Assembly (NCBI RefSeq): GCF_004295645.1
Contig: NZ_CP034752.1
Location: 620,001 to 684,000 of the forward strand
Reading direction: 5' to 3'
Origin: Limnobaculum zhutongyuii
GTDB taxonomy: Bacteria > Pseudomonadota > Gammaproteobacteria > Enterobacterales > Enterobacteriaceae
Length of the DNA stretch: 64,000 bases
Position numbers and translations under genes: made by a program. The first letter of the stretch is position 1, and each line of letters starts with the position of its first letter. Below the pieces are notes generated by a model. It was not told the origin of the DNA, searched no databases, and saw only the letters and a list, made by a program, of their open reading frames with translations. Shown piece by piece: positions 33,319-41,900 of this stretch.

Positions 33319-34458
33319 ATGCTGTGTCCTGTACTGTCTGTTTTAAACCGGTTGGTGCTGCTGGTCGCACTGACTTTTTCCTTCTCGTGTTTTGCTTCAT
33401 CCATCACGGTGACCGATATTGCCGACAGGCAGGTAACGCTAAATGCGCCAGTATCGCGAGTCATACTGGCAGACAGTAGGGCGTTGGTGGCCTTGAATAT
33501 TCTGAATCCACAAAATCCTCTGCATGGCATTATCGCCTGGGATAATGCATTACAAGTAAAAGTGCCGGATATGGCACAGGCGTACAGCAAAAAATTTCCG
33601 GCAATAGATAAGGTTCCGGTATTTGCCAATCCCTATGCTTCTGATTTCAGCGTTGAGCGGGCGTTGAAAATGAAGCCCGACCTGGTGATATTTGATACCG
33701 GTTTGCTGGGTAAATTAAGGGATAGCGGTACGCTGAATCAGTTGGAAAAGTCAGGCGTTCCGGTGATTTTTATCGATTTCCGCCAGCAACCGTTGACCAA
33801 TACCGTTGCCAGTATTCGATTGTTGGGCAAGGTATTCGGGGAAGAGAAAAATGGAGAAAAGTACATCTCTTTTTACCAACAGCGTTTATCATTGATTCAA
33901 CAGCGGATTGCTACACTCGCTCCCCAGCAGCGGCCAACGGTATTTATTGAACGCCATGCCGGTATGACAGGTACAGAAAGCTGTTGTCATACTTTTGGTA
34001 AAGGCAATTTTGGTGAGTTTATTCAGGCTGCCGGAGGTAATAACCTGGGAAGCCAGTGGTTTGAAACCATGGGCGGTGAGATTAACGAAGAACAGCTTAT
34101 TACTAGCCAGCCTCGTTTTTATCTGATGACCGCAGCAGACTGGAGCAGCGCCCATAAAGGTTCGGTTTCTATTCCTTTGGGATATGGTGCTGATGAGGAA
34201 ATATCCCAAAAGATGCTGAAGGGATTAATGGAACGTCGTAGTCAGCGGGTACTCACTGCGGTGAAAGAGGGACGAGTGATGGCGTTTTATCATCAGTTTT
34301 ACGATAGCCCATTTAATATTGCTGCCGTGGAGGCGATCGCTAAATTTCTTCATCCAACGCTGTTCCCGGATCTCGACCCATTAGCCGATCTAAAAATGAT
34401 GCACCGCGAATTCTCTTCTCTGGAGTATCAGGGGCTATTTTGGATTAATGCTAAATAA
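33319..34458 (+). CDS. Periplasmic iron-siderophore/ferric-chelate binding protein (FecB/BtuF-like)
   Basis: Cluster A-type ABC substrate-binding protein of 379 residues. A signal peptide ends near Ala28 (FSCFAS). The first lobe starts ITVTDIADRQVTLNAPVSRVIL; the linking helix is near residues 150-175; the second lobe has FGEFIQAAGGNNLGSQWF and a C-terminal extension. This class carries ferric chelates to an inner-membrane FecCD-type importer. No permease or ATPase gene is adjacent, so it must use one encoded elsewhere. A Fur box and its position just before a FecA-like receptor support iron uptake. Confidence 0.8.
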   Translation: MLCPVLSVLNRLVLLVALTFSFSCFASSITVTDIADRQVTLNAPVSRVILADSRALVALNILNPQNPLHGIIAWDNALQVKVPDMAQAYSKKFPAIDKVPVFANPYASDFSVERALKMKPDLVIFDTGLLGKLRDSGTLNQLEKSGVPVIFIDFRQQPLTNTVASIRLLGKVFGEEKNGEKYISFYQQRLSLIQQRIATLAPQQRPTVFIERHAGMTGTESCCHTFGKGNFGEFIQAAGGNNLGSQWFETMGGEINEEQLITSQPRFYLMTAADWSSAHKGSVSIPLGYGADEEISQKMLKGLMERRSQRVLTAVKEGRVMAFYHQFYDSPFNIAAVEAIAKFLHPTLFPDLDPLADLKMMHREFSSLEYQGLFWINAK

Positions 34459-34468
34459 CCCTGCAAAG

Positions 34469-34500
34469 CGTGCTGGAATAAGGGTTTCAGCACGTTTTTT
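34469..34500 (+). terminator. Intrinsic terminator after FecB-like gene
   Basis: CGTGCTG and CAGCACG form the stem, followed directly by TTTTTT. Confidence 0.85.
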
Positions 34501-34526
34501 GTTTGTGATTATCTTTACATGCAACT

Positions 34527-34545
34527 GATAATGATTATTATAAGC
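34527..34545. promoter_or_regulatory. Putative Fur box upstream of the FecA-like receptor
   Basis: GATAATGATTATTATAAGC matches 15 of 19 bases of the Fur consensus, 34 bp before the receptor ATG. The receptor thus has its own iron-regulated promoter after the terminator at 34469-34500. Confidence 0.7.
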
Positions 34546-34578
34546 ATTCAATTAATATCTCCCCGTTAAGGTCCGAGA

Positions 34579-36714
34579 ATGTCCTCAATGTTTCGTTTAT
34601 CTCTGCTGGCTGGCTCAGTGTTGCTGGCTCATTCTGCATATGCAGTAACAGAATCTACTGATTCTGACTCATCAGGTCTGAAGGAGACGATGACCGTGGT
34701 TGGTAACTGGCTGGATGCCCAGGATAATAGTTCCATATTGCTCAACCATCCCGGTGCCCGAACCATTGTCACGGAAGAGAAAATGAAAGAGAAAGGCAGT
34801 GAAACCATCGCTGATGTATTGCGTGGGATTCCTGGGGTACAGGTTCGGGATAGCAACGGTACCGGAGGTAGTGATATCTCTCTAAACGTAGGGGTTAGGG
34901 GGTTAACGGCTCGTCTTTCACCGCGTTCCACCATTTTGATGGACGGAGTACCGCTGGCGGTAGCGCCATATGGTCAACCTCAATTATCTATGGCTCCGCT
35001 CTCGATTGGTAATTTACAGTCGGTAGATGTGATACGCGGCGGCGGCTCAGTACGCTATGGGCCACAAAACGTGGGTGGTGTTATCAATTTTGTGACTAAA
35101 TCAATTCCGAAAAAATTTGGCGGAGATGCCAGCGTGCAAACTCAGGGGGCAGGAAAGGGCGGATTAAAAACGCTGACCAGCACCTCGGTGGGAGGAACGG
35201 CAGATAACGGTTTTGGTGCGGTATTACTCTACTCAGGACTACACGGGCAGGGCTATCGGGCAAGTAATGACAATACAGATATTGATGATGTGATGTTAAA
35301 AACCAGCTATGCCCTGACGGAGAAAGATCAGCTGGCGGCAAACTTCCATTATTATGATGCACAATCCGGTATGCCCGGTGGATTAACCAGTGCACAATAT
35401 GCTGACGACCCATTCCAGGTTACCCGACCCTATGATGAATTTAGCGGCCGTCGTAAAGATGTTTCATTAAAATATAAACATCAGGAAGACGATCGCCAGT
35501 TTGAACTGCTCTCTTACTATACTGATAGCTACCGGGGGAGCGGTATTGAGTCTGAGGGCAGTGGTGCCAGTGCGGGTAAAAAGCGTATGGTGACTTATCC
35601 TCGGAATTACACCACCTACGGCATTGAACCAAGCTATTCACAGGTGTTTCATCACCAGTATGCGACTCAGGAGATAACCGTAGGTTATCGCTATCTGAAA
35701 GAGACAATGGACGAGAAAGCATACCGCTCCGGTTGGTATAACCCGGCTACTATTACTTCGGCACCGGACGCTACCGATTATTACCAGCACACCTCGGGTG
35801 GAACCGAAGCGCATGCTGTCTATCTGGACGATACCATTAACGTGGGAAACTGGACTCTGATTCCGGGGATTCGCTATGAGAATATCCGAACGCATGTTGA
35901 TGATTCGTTTGCCGATACACACCGCAAAGAGCACTACAGCGAGCCGTTGCCTTCAATGAATGCGATGTACCATCTGACTGACGAATGGAAGCTGTTTGCT
36001 AACGCCAGCACTTCCTTTGGTAGCATGCAGTACTTCCAGTTATCTAAAGGGGGAAATGGTAACGATCCGGCTCCGGGGTTGAGTGCCGAAAAAGCACATA
36101 CCTATGAAGTAGGTACTCGCTTTGATGACACCGTCTGGACTGGCGAATTCACTCTGTTCTATATCGATTTCGACAATCAGCTACAGTACATCAGCAATAC
36201 CGTTGGCTGGACCAGTCTGGGTGCTACAAAACATAAGGGACTGGAGTTAGCACTAACTTATGATCTCAGCGATCTCAGCCGTGCTTTAGACGGCGCGAGT
36301 ATTTACAGCAGTTACTCTTATACCAAAGCGACCAGCGATAACGGTGATTTTGCAGGTAAAGATTTGCCTTTCTACTCCCGTTCTGTTGTGACTGTCGGCT
36401 CTCGCTATCAAACGGGGAACTGGGTATGGAATGTTGACAGCTACGCCCAGTCGAAACAGCGTTCACCGGGAACCGGACCGAACTACATTACACAGGAGAG
36501 TGCCGATGGTCAGTTCGGTGATATCCCTGGCTACATGGTATGGAATTTCCGTGGTGAGTATGACTTTGGCCCTCAGGTATCAAACCTGAAAGTAGGCGCC
36601 GGCGTGAAGAACCTGTTTGATCAGCGCTATTACACGCGTTCCAATGATAATAACTTTGGCAAGTATGTTGGCGACCCACGGATCTATTTTGTACAGGCTT
36701 CGCTAGCGTTTTAA
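34579..36714 (+). CDS. TonB-dependent receptor, FecA-like without signalling domain
   Basis: Outer-membrane ferric chelate receptor of 711 residues. A signal peptide ends near Ala22; a TonB box-like ETMTVVG follows near residue 36. The plug (about 50-165) and barrel are strongly FecA-like: RSTILMDGVPLAVAPYGQPQ, VIRGGGSVRYGPQNVGGVINF, GGTADNGFGAVLLYSG, PYDEFSGRRK, SGTEAH-type loop, YHLTDEW and the last strand IYFVQASLAF. E. coli FecA carries about 80 extra N-terminal residues (STN domain) that signal to FecR; here they are absent and no fecIR is present. Substrate is likely a ferric hydroxycarboxylate such as citrate, but this is inferred. Confidence 0.88.
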   Translation: MSSMFRLSLLAGSVLLAHSAYAVTESTDSDSSGLKETMTVVGNWLDAQDNSSILLNHPGARTIVTEEKMKEKGSETIADVLRGIPGVQVRDSNGTGGSDISLNVGVRGLTARLSPRSTILMDGVPLAVAPYGQPQLSMAPLSIGNLQSVDVIRGGGSVRYGPQNVGGVINFVTKSIPKKFGGDASVQTQGAGKGGLKTLTSTSVGGTADNGFGAVLLYSGLHGQGYRASNDNTDIDDVMLKTSYALTEKDQLAANFHYYDAQSGMPGGLTSAQYADDPFQVTRPYDEFSGRRKDVSLKYKHQEDDRQFELLSYYTDSYRGSGIESEGSGASAGKKRMVTYPRNYTTYGIEPSYSQVFHHQYATQEITVGYRYLKETMDEKAYRSGWYNPATITSAPDATDYYQHTSGGTEAHAVYLDDTINVGNWTLIPGIRYENIRTHVDDSFADTHRKEHYSEPLPSMNAMYHLTDEWKLFANASTSFGSMQYFQLSKGGNGNDPAPGLSAEKAHTYEVGTRFDDTVWTGEFTLFYIDFDNQLQYISNTVGWTSLGATKHKGLELALTYDLSDLSRALDGASIYSSYSYTKATSDNGDFAGKDLPFYSRSVVTVGSRYQTGNWVWNVDSYAQSKQRSPGTGPNYITQESADGQFGDIPGYMVWNFRGEYDFGPQVSNLKVGAGVKNLFDQRYYTRSNDNNFGKYVGDPRIYFVQASLAF

Positions 36715-36724
36715 ACAAGTTACA

Positions 36725-36758
36725 GAAACAGAGGGAGATATATTTCTCCCTCTGTTTC
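36725..36758. terminator. Bidirectional terminator after the FecA-like gene
   Basis: Perfect 14-bp arms GAAACAGAGGGAGA and TCTCCCTCTGTTTC around TATATT, between convergent genes. Confidence 0.8.
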
Positions 36759-36802
36759 TACAGAACTAACCAATAAAGAACAAAGCTACAGATATATCAT
36801 TG

Positions 36803-37309
36803 TTAGATTTTATTGATATCAAACTTATGAACTGTTTCACCATCGATCTCTAAAAAGGCATCGCGCAATATCTGTTGAGCATTTAATTGTTCAAATTTAC
36901 GGTAATAAAGCGCTTCAAGTTCAGCTTGTGTCAGGCCCTGCTTAAATCCACTTTCTAAATTGGTTTGCCAGAAGACTTCTCCCGTATTCTTCCGGTAGTG
37001 ACCTCTTAGCATTCCTTTCCACTGTGTGCCTAAATATGAAGACAGCAAATTATTTGTGTTATCGGATAATGGGTTAAAATCAAAACGGCTTCCTTTAGCA
37101 AAAAATATTAAATTATTGCACTGAGGACACTGATAGATTTGCCTGCAATATTGGGCCAGATGGTGAGCGTTTTCTTCCCATGCCTGGGTTGGCTCCAATT
37201 TATCCAACAGATCCCAATAATCCTGATTGGCAATATAGTGAGCCCTGTTGCTCATATATTCGAGACCATCAGAAATGGTATATCCACAACGACAATTAAA
37301 TTTTGCCAT
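36803..37309 (-). CDS. Hypothetical zinc-ribbon-like protein
   Basis: 168 residues; I do not recognise the family. It begins FNCRCGYTI (Cys-x-Cys at 6 and 8) and has YQCPQCNNLIFFAKG (Cys-x-x-Cys near residues 60-63), so four cysteines could bind one zinc. The rest is polar and probably helical, with no membrane segment or signal peptide. It starts 13 bp after the DUF6882-like gene on the same strand; the pair is probably an operon. Confidence 0.7.
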   Translation of the reverse strand: MAKFNCRCGYTISDGLEYMSNRAHYIANQDYWDLLDKLEPTQAWEENAHHLAQYCRQIYQCPQCNNLIFFAKGSRFDFNPLSDNTNNLLSSYLGTQWKGMLRGHYRKNTGEVFWQTNLESGFKQGLTQAELEALYYRKFEQLNAQQILRDAFLEIDGETVHKFDINKI

Positions 37310-37322
37310 GGCTATTATCTAA

Positions 37323-38054
37323 TTACCCATTCAGCTGTGATAACCGGTTAAGATCGTCAAACGATGCGGTGATGGTTTCATCATTGCGAACTGCAGTGAG
37401 CTGTGCGCCATTCTCGGTGATTTGATAACCATTTTGCTTTAAATAACAGATTAGAGCGCGACGATGGTTAATATCGTAAAGGGAGATCATTCGGGGGAAT
37501 GTGCTCAAGGCATCAAGATGGCTGTTGTGATAATCCAGATCGATATCTTCAGATTTGATCGTAACGCACATGATGCCACGCCCGTAGTCTGCCAGATAAT
37601 AACCGCTGTTATTGAACATACCTGAAGCAATCATGCCGATAACATGTAAATCACGATCGTCTGCGGCAAATTCCGGGTTAGTGAGAATATCAATAGCGTT
37701 ATCTTCACCATACTGCTTCAGGATGAGTGATTGCTGTAATAAATTGGGGGGAATATCCGACTTCGCGTTAGCCCATGCCCACATCCATGTTCCAGAAGAG
37801 TGGGACAACGTTCCCAGCACTTGCATCGGAAATGTCGCCTTACCGGCGAACTGAATGGTGCCTTTTTCTAGGTCTGTTTCCCAGGATAAGTCTTCGACTA
37901 TATTACCCAAGGTATTCTGCTTTTCTAACGCAATGGTACCGTATCTTTCCAGTAATTCCTGCTGGTTTTTACAGGCTGACTCGCCTTCAAATTGGTGTAT
38001 TTGATGGGCGGCTGACTTTTCTTTATTGCCGAAAAGTTTTCGAAAGAGATTCAT
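37323..38054 (-). CDS. DUF6882-like protein of unknown function
   Basis: 243 residues, soluble. The centre carries ATFPMQVLGTLSHSSGTWMWAWANAKSD (about 73-100), a pattern I associate with the DUF6882 family, which is scattered in bacterial accessory regions. The N-terminus (MNLFRKLFGNKEK) is basic and amphipathic. Function unknown. It precedes the zinc-ribbon-like gene and is separated from the upstream lipoprotein gene by a hairpin. Confidence 0.7.
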   Translation of the reverse strand: MNLFRKLFGNKEKSAAHQIHQFEGESACKNQQELLERYGTIALEKQNTLGNIVEDLSWETDLEKGTIQFAGKATFPMQVLGTLSHSSGTWMWAWANAKSDIPPNLLQQSLILKQYGEDNAIDILTNPEFAADDRDLHVIGMIASGMFNNSGYYLADYGRGIMCVTIKSEDIDLDYHNSHLDALSTFPRMISLYDINHRRALICYLKQNGYQITENGAQLTAVRNDETITASFDDLNRLSQLNG

Positions 38055-38152
38055 TCTGATGTCCGTATAAAATGGTTATTCAAATATTCTAATAATAATC
38101 CATTTGGCTGACATCATTTATTCATGCAGGTAGTTTTAACAGGTATTTTTCA

Positions 38153-38188
38153 CCCGGCTTAGTGTATTGAGAGTCATACTAAACCGGG
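38153..38188 (-). terminator. Hairpin after the lipoprotein gene
   Basis: CCCGGCTTAGT and ACTAAACCGGG pair with one mismatch around a 14-base loop, 32 bp beyond the stop of the minus-strand lipoprotein gene. Confidence 0.5.
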
Positions 38189-38219
38189 AGATAAATATTA
38201 TTAATTTAATAAATTGATT

Positions 38220-38966
38220 TTATTTATTTTTGTAGTTACTCAGATCATTCACCTTACACATGGCGATCAGGTGTTTTTTAGCGACGTTCTGATGAGTATC
38301 ACTGGCCGCAATGGATGGACGACCAATATCGGCATTAGTAATAAAGTTTTCCCGATCAACATTAAAGGTAGCGACCACGGTATCTTCCTGAGTTTTACAA
38401 TTAAATATATGGTCTTCAACGGTAAGTGAGTAAGGCGCATTATAGGCAGAGATATATTGGTTCTTGCTGAACTGAAATCCTAATCTCGCCATAAATAGAT
38501 CGCCTTTACGTGAGCTATTTTTTTGGTCGAATAGCAGACGATAATCAGATGCGTTGTTTTCAGACAGCGTAACCCAGCTCACTTTCATGCTTTTGATCTG
38601 GCAAATGGCGGCAATATCCGCTTCCTGTTGTGGGTTTTCTGCACCACCACCAATCAGGACAGGAGCCGTATATTGGGAGGTACGCGTGCCACTGCCATAA
38701 CCGTAATAGCGCTGTTGCAGTTTGCCGTTCTGATATTGATCGCGATATAGCGACCAGATTTTCTTGTTGGTACAGTCGTAGTTAAACCACAGCTGATGCT
38801 CCTGGCCATTGGTCAGCGTTATTTTTCTCATGGCATTCATCTTATCGTCCAGATGAATGATGGAGTTTGGCACAATGGTAGAGGCTTCAACTGCCGGAGA
38901 TGAAGGGCCAGAAGCCACGCAGCCGGAGAGCAATACCGGTAACAGCAGCAGGGAAAACTTTTTCAT
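38220..38966 (-). CDS. Hypothetical lipoprotein
   Basis: 248 residues. Signal peptide MKKFSLLLLPVLLSGC with lipobox Leu-Leu-Ser-Gly-Cys, Cys16 lipidated, Val at +2. ATG at 38964-38966 with AAGGA upstream is clear; a longer frame overlapping the activase gene is not real. The mature protein has several Cys and a Tyr/Gln-rich centre (YYGYGSGTRTSQY). I do not recognise a family. It begins 10 bp after the activase stop on the same strand. Confidence 0.8.
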   Translation of the reverse strand: MKKFSLLLLPVLLSGCVASGPSSPAVEASTIVPNSIIHLDDKMNAMRKITLTNGQEHQLWFNYDCTNKKIWSLYRDQYQNGKLQQRYYGYGSGTRTSQYTAPVLIGGGAENPQQEADIAAICQIKSMKVSWVTLSENNASDYRLLFDQKNSSRKGDLFMARLGFQFSKNQYISAYNAPYSLTVEDHIFNCKTQEDTVVATFNVDRENFITNADIGRPSIAASDTHQNVAKKHLIAMCKVNDLSNYKNK

Positions 38967-38976
38967 TATCTTGTCC

Positions 38977-41900
38977 TTAAATGGGCATAACCCTGTTCCG
39001 TGGGAAGACGCGTTCAGACAGCATCTGGCTATTTGAACCATTTGTCCTTCTATGACTAAAAGATACCGGCTCATTTCTGAACCGGTACTGATGGTTAGCT
39101 GGTGGAGGGTTTTGGGCGGTAGGACTCCCAAAGCCTAAGCCTTTTTCACCTTCACTGTTCGCGACCCGAACATCAATCGCGTTTTGTGCCACAGACATCA
39201 TCAATTTTAATCGGTTAAGTTGGTTAACTTCACTGGCTCCCGGATCGTAATCAATGGCAAAAATATTTGCTGTCGGATAACGCTGTTTCAGACTTTTGAT
39301 AACGCCTCTGCCGGTAATATGGTTTGGCAAGCAGCCAAATGGCTGAACGCAAACAATGTTACTGACGCCCATCTCCAGCAGTTCCAACATCTCTGCGGTC
39401 AATAGCCAGCCCTCACCGGCCTGATTACCTAAGGAAACTACCTCTTCTGCCATGGAGGCCAGTTCGGCAATCGCCGGAGGTGCACTGAATCGCTGACTGC
39501 GTTTTAGCGCTTTATTAACGGATTTTCTCATCCACTCAATGGTGGTCGTGGCCGCCTGATTAAGCGCCATACTCAGAAAATTCAGGCCATACTGCTGGCG
39601 GTCATAGCGGGTACCGTAAGTGCAGGAGAGGAAAAAGTCCAGCATATCCGGTACGACTGCTTCACCGCCTTCGGCTTCAATCTGGCCAACCAAATCGTTA
39701 TTGGCACCAGGATGATATTTCACCAGGATTTCACCCACTACGCCTACTTTTGGCTTGCGTACCGCCAGCAGGGGTAACTGATCAAAATCGGCGACGATAT
39801 CCGCCACATCCTGTTTAAATTGCCCCATGCTGCCTTCACCTTCCAGATTCTGCTTAACCCGTTGGTTCCAGTGTTCATACAGTTGTTGTGCAGAACCCGC
39901 CTCAGCTTCATAAGGGCGAGTACGAAACAGCGTGCGCATCAGCAAGTCGCCATAAATTACCGCCATGACAGCTTTTTTAATCATACTAAAGCTGTAGCGA
40001 AAACCGGGGTTCTCTTCCAGACCTGAAGCGCTCAGTGATATGACCGGAACCTGTGGAAAACCGGCATCTTCCAGTGCCTTACGAATAAAGGCGATATAGT
40101 TAGTTGCCCGACAGGCTCCCCCGGTTTGGGTGATAATGGCCGCACTGGTTTCGGCATCAAATTCACCGCTTTGCAACGCATCAACGATTTGGCCGGTTAC
40201 TAATACGCAGGGGTAACAGGCATCGTTATTCACATATTTCAGACCTTGCTCAATGGCTGATTTAGTGACGGTCGGCAGGACATGCAGGCGGTATCCCTCA
40301 GAGCGGAACACTGACTGAATCAAATCGAAATGCATTGGCGCCATTTGTGGTGCCAGAATAGTGTGGGTACTGCGCATCTCTTCGGTAAATGCGCTTCTTT
40401 TCGATTTGTAAGGGGTATCGGTCGCGGTAACGCCACGCAGGCGGCGAGCGGTCATGGCCGCTTTTAATGAACGAATACGGATGCGTACCGCCCCCAGGTT
40501 TGCCCCTTCATCAATTTTTATCAGGGTATAAACCTTATTGGCCGCTTTCAGCACTTCCTCTACCTGATCGGATGTTAATGCATCCAGCCCACAGCCAAAC
40601 GAAGTAAGTTGTACCAGCTCTAACTGAGGGCTGGCTGCCACGTAGGCTCCTGCTGCATAGAGGCGAGAGTGATAGGCCCACTGGTCAACAACCCGTAAAG
40701 GACGTTGCAGCAAGGACTCACCTAAGTGAGCCACGCTATCCTCGGTGAGTACCGCCATGCCTTCTTCAATAATAATTCGGTCAATACCGTGATGAATACC
40801 GGGGTCAACATGATAAGGGCGACCGGCCAGCACAATGCCCGGGAGGTTATTTTCCACCAGCCATGTCACCACTTCCTTTCCTTTATTGCGGATATCATCA
40901 CGTACCGCCTGTAGCTCTTGCCAGGCAGCCTGTACTGCTTTTTTGACCGCTTTACGTTTAAGCCCCAGCGATTTCAGCTCATCAAATAGCACCTTTTCCA
41001 CGGATTCCAGATGGTTAAAGTTGATGAACGGATTATGGAATGGAATATCGCCATGGCTTATTGGGTCCATGTTGGTGCGAATAACTTCGGAGTAGGTACT
41101 GACCACTGGGCAGTTAAAGTGGTGATCGCTGCCCTTATCCTCTTGCCATTCATAGGTCACTGATGGAAAGAATATACGATCAACTTTTCGGTCAAGCAGA
41201 TGCTCGATATGACCGTGAACCAGTTTGGCAGGGTAACAAGCCGATTCTGATGGAATCGTCTCAATTCCTTTCAGATAGAGGCGCTCGGTAGAAGGGGGGG
41301 ACAATACCACCCGGAAGCCCAGTTCGGTAAAAAAGGTATGCCAGAACGGGTAGTTCTCAAACTGGTTGAGAACCCGGGGGATCCCGACCGTGCCATTTGG
41401 TGCCAGCTCTTTTGCCAGAGATTTATAGTCAAATACCCGATGCTCTTTATACTCATACAGGTTAGGTAATCGGCTGGGGGTGATTTCAATTCGCGCCCCT
41501 TTTTCGCAACGGTTACCGGAAACGAACTCCCGACCATCATCAAAGGTATTGACGGTTAGCATGCACTGGTTATTGCATTCCCGACAGCGATCACTGCTCT
41601 GTTCAACGTCAAAATTAATCAGTTCATCAGGCAGTAGCAAAGTCGTAGGTTGGCTATCTTGCTGTCCCAATTCTCTGGCAACTAAAGCGACACCATAAGC
41701 ACCCATTAATCCGGCGATATCGACTCGGGTAACATGGCGTTCCGTCAGGTTTTCGAAGGCGCGAAGTACCGCTTCGTTATAGAAGGTGCCACCCTGAACC
41801 ATGATCTTTTTCGGCAGCATATCTAACTGCTTTAGTTTGATGACTTTATACAGGGCGTTCTTAATTACTGAGTAGGAGAGGCCCGCTGAAATATCGGCAA

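Noticed and set aside
38967..39131. N-terminal extension of the lipoprotein frame into the activase gene
   Set aside because: The lipoprotein signal peptide with RBS starts at 38966; the extension overlaps the activase C-terminus.
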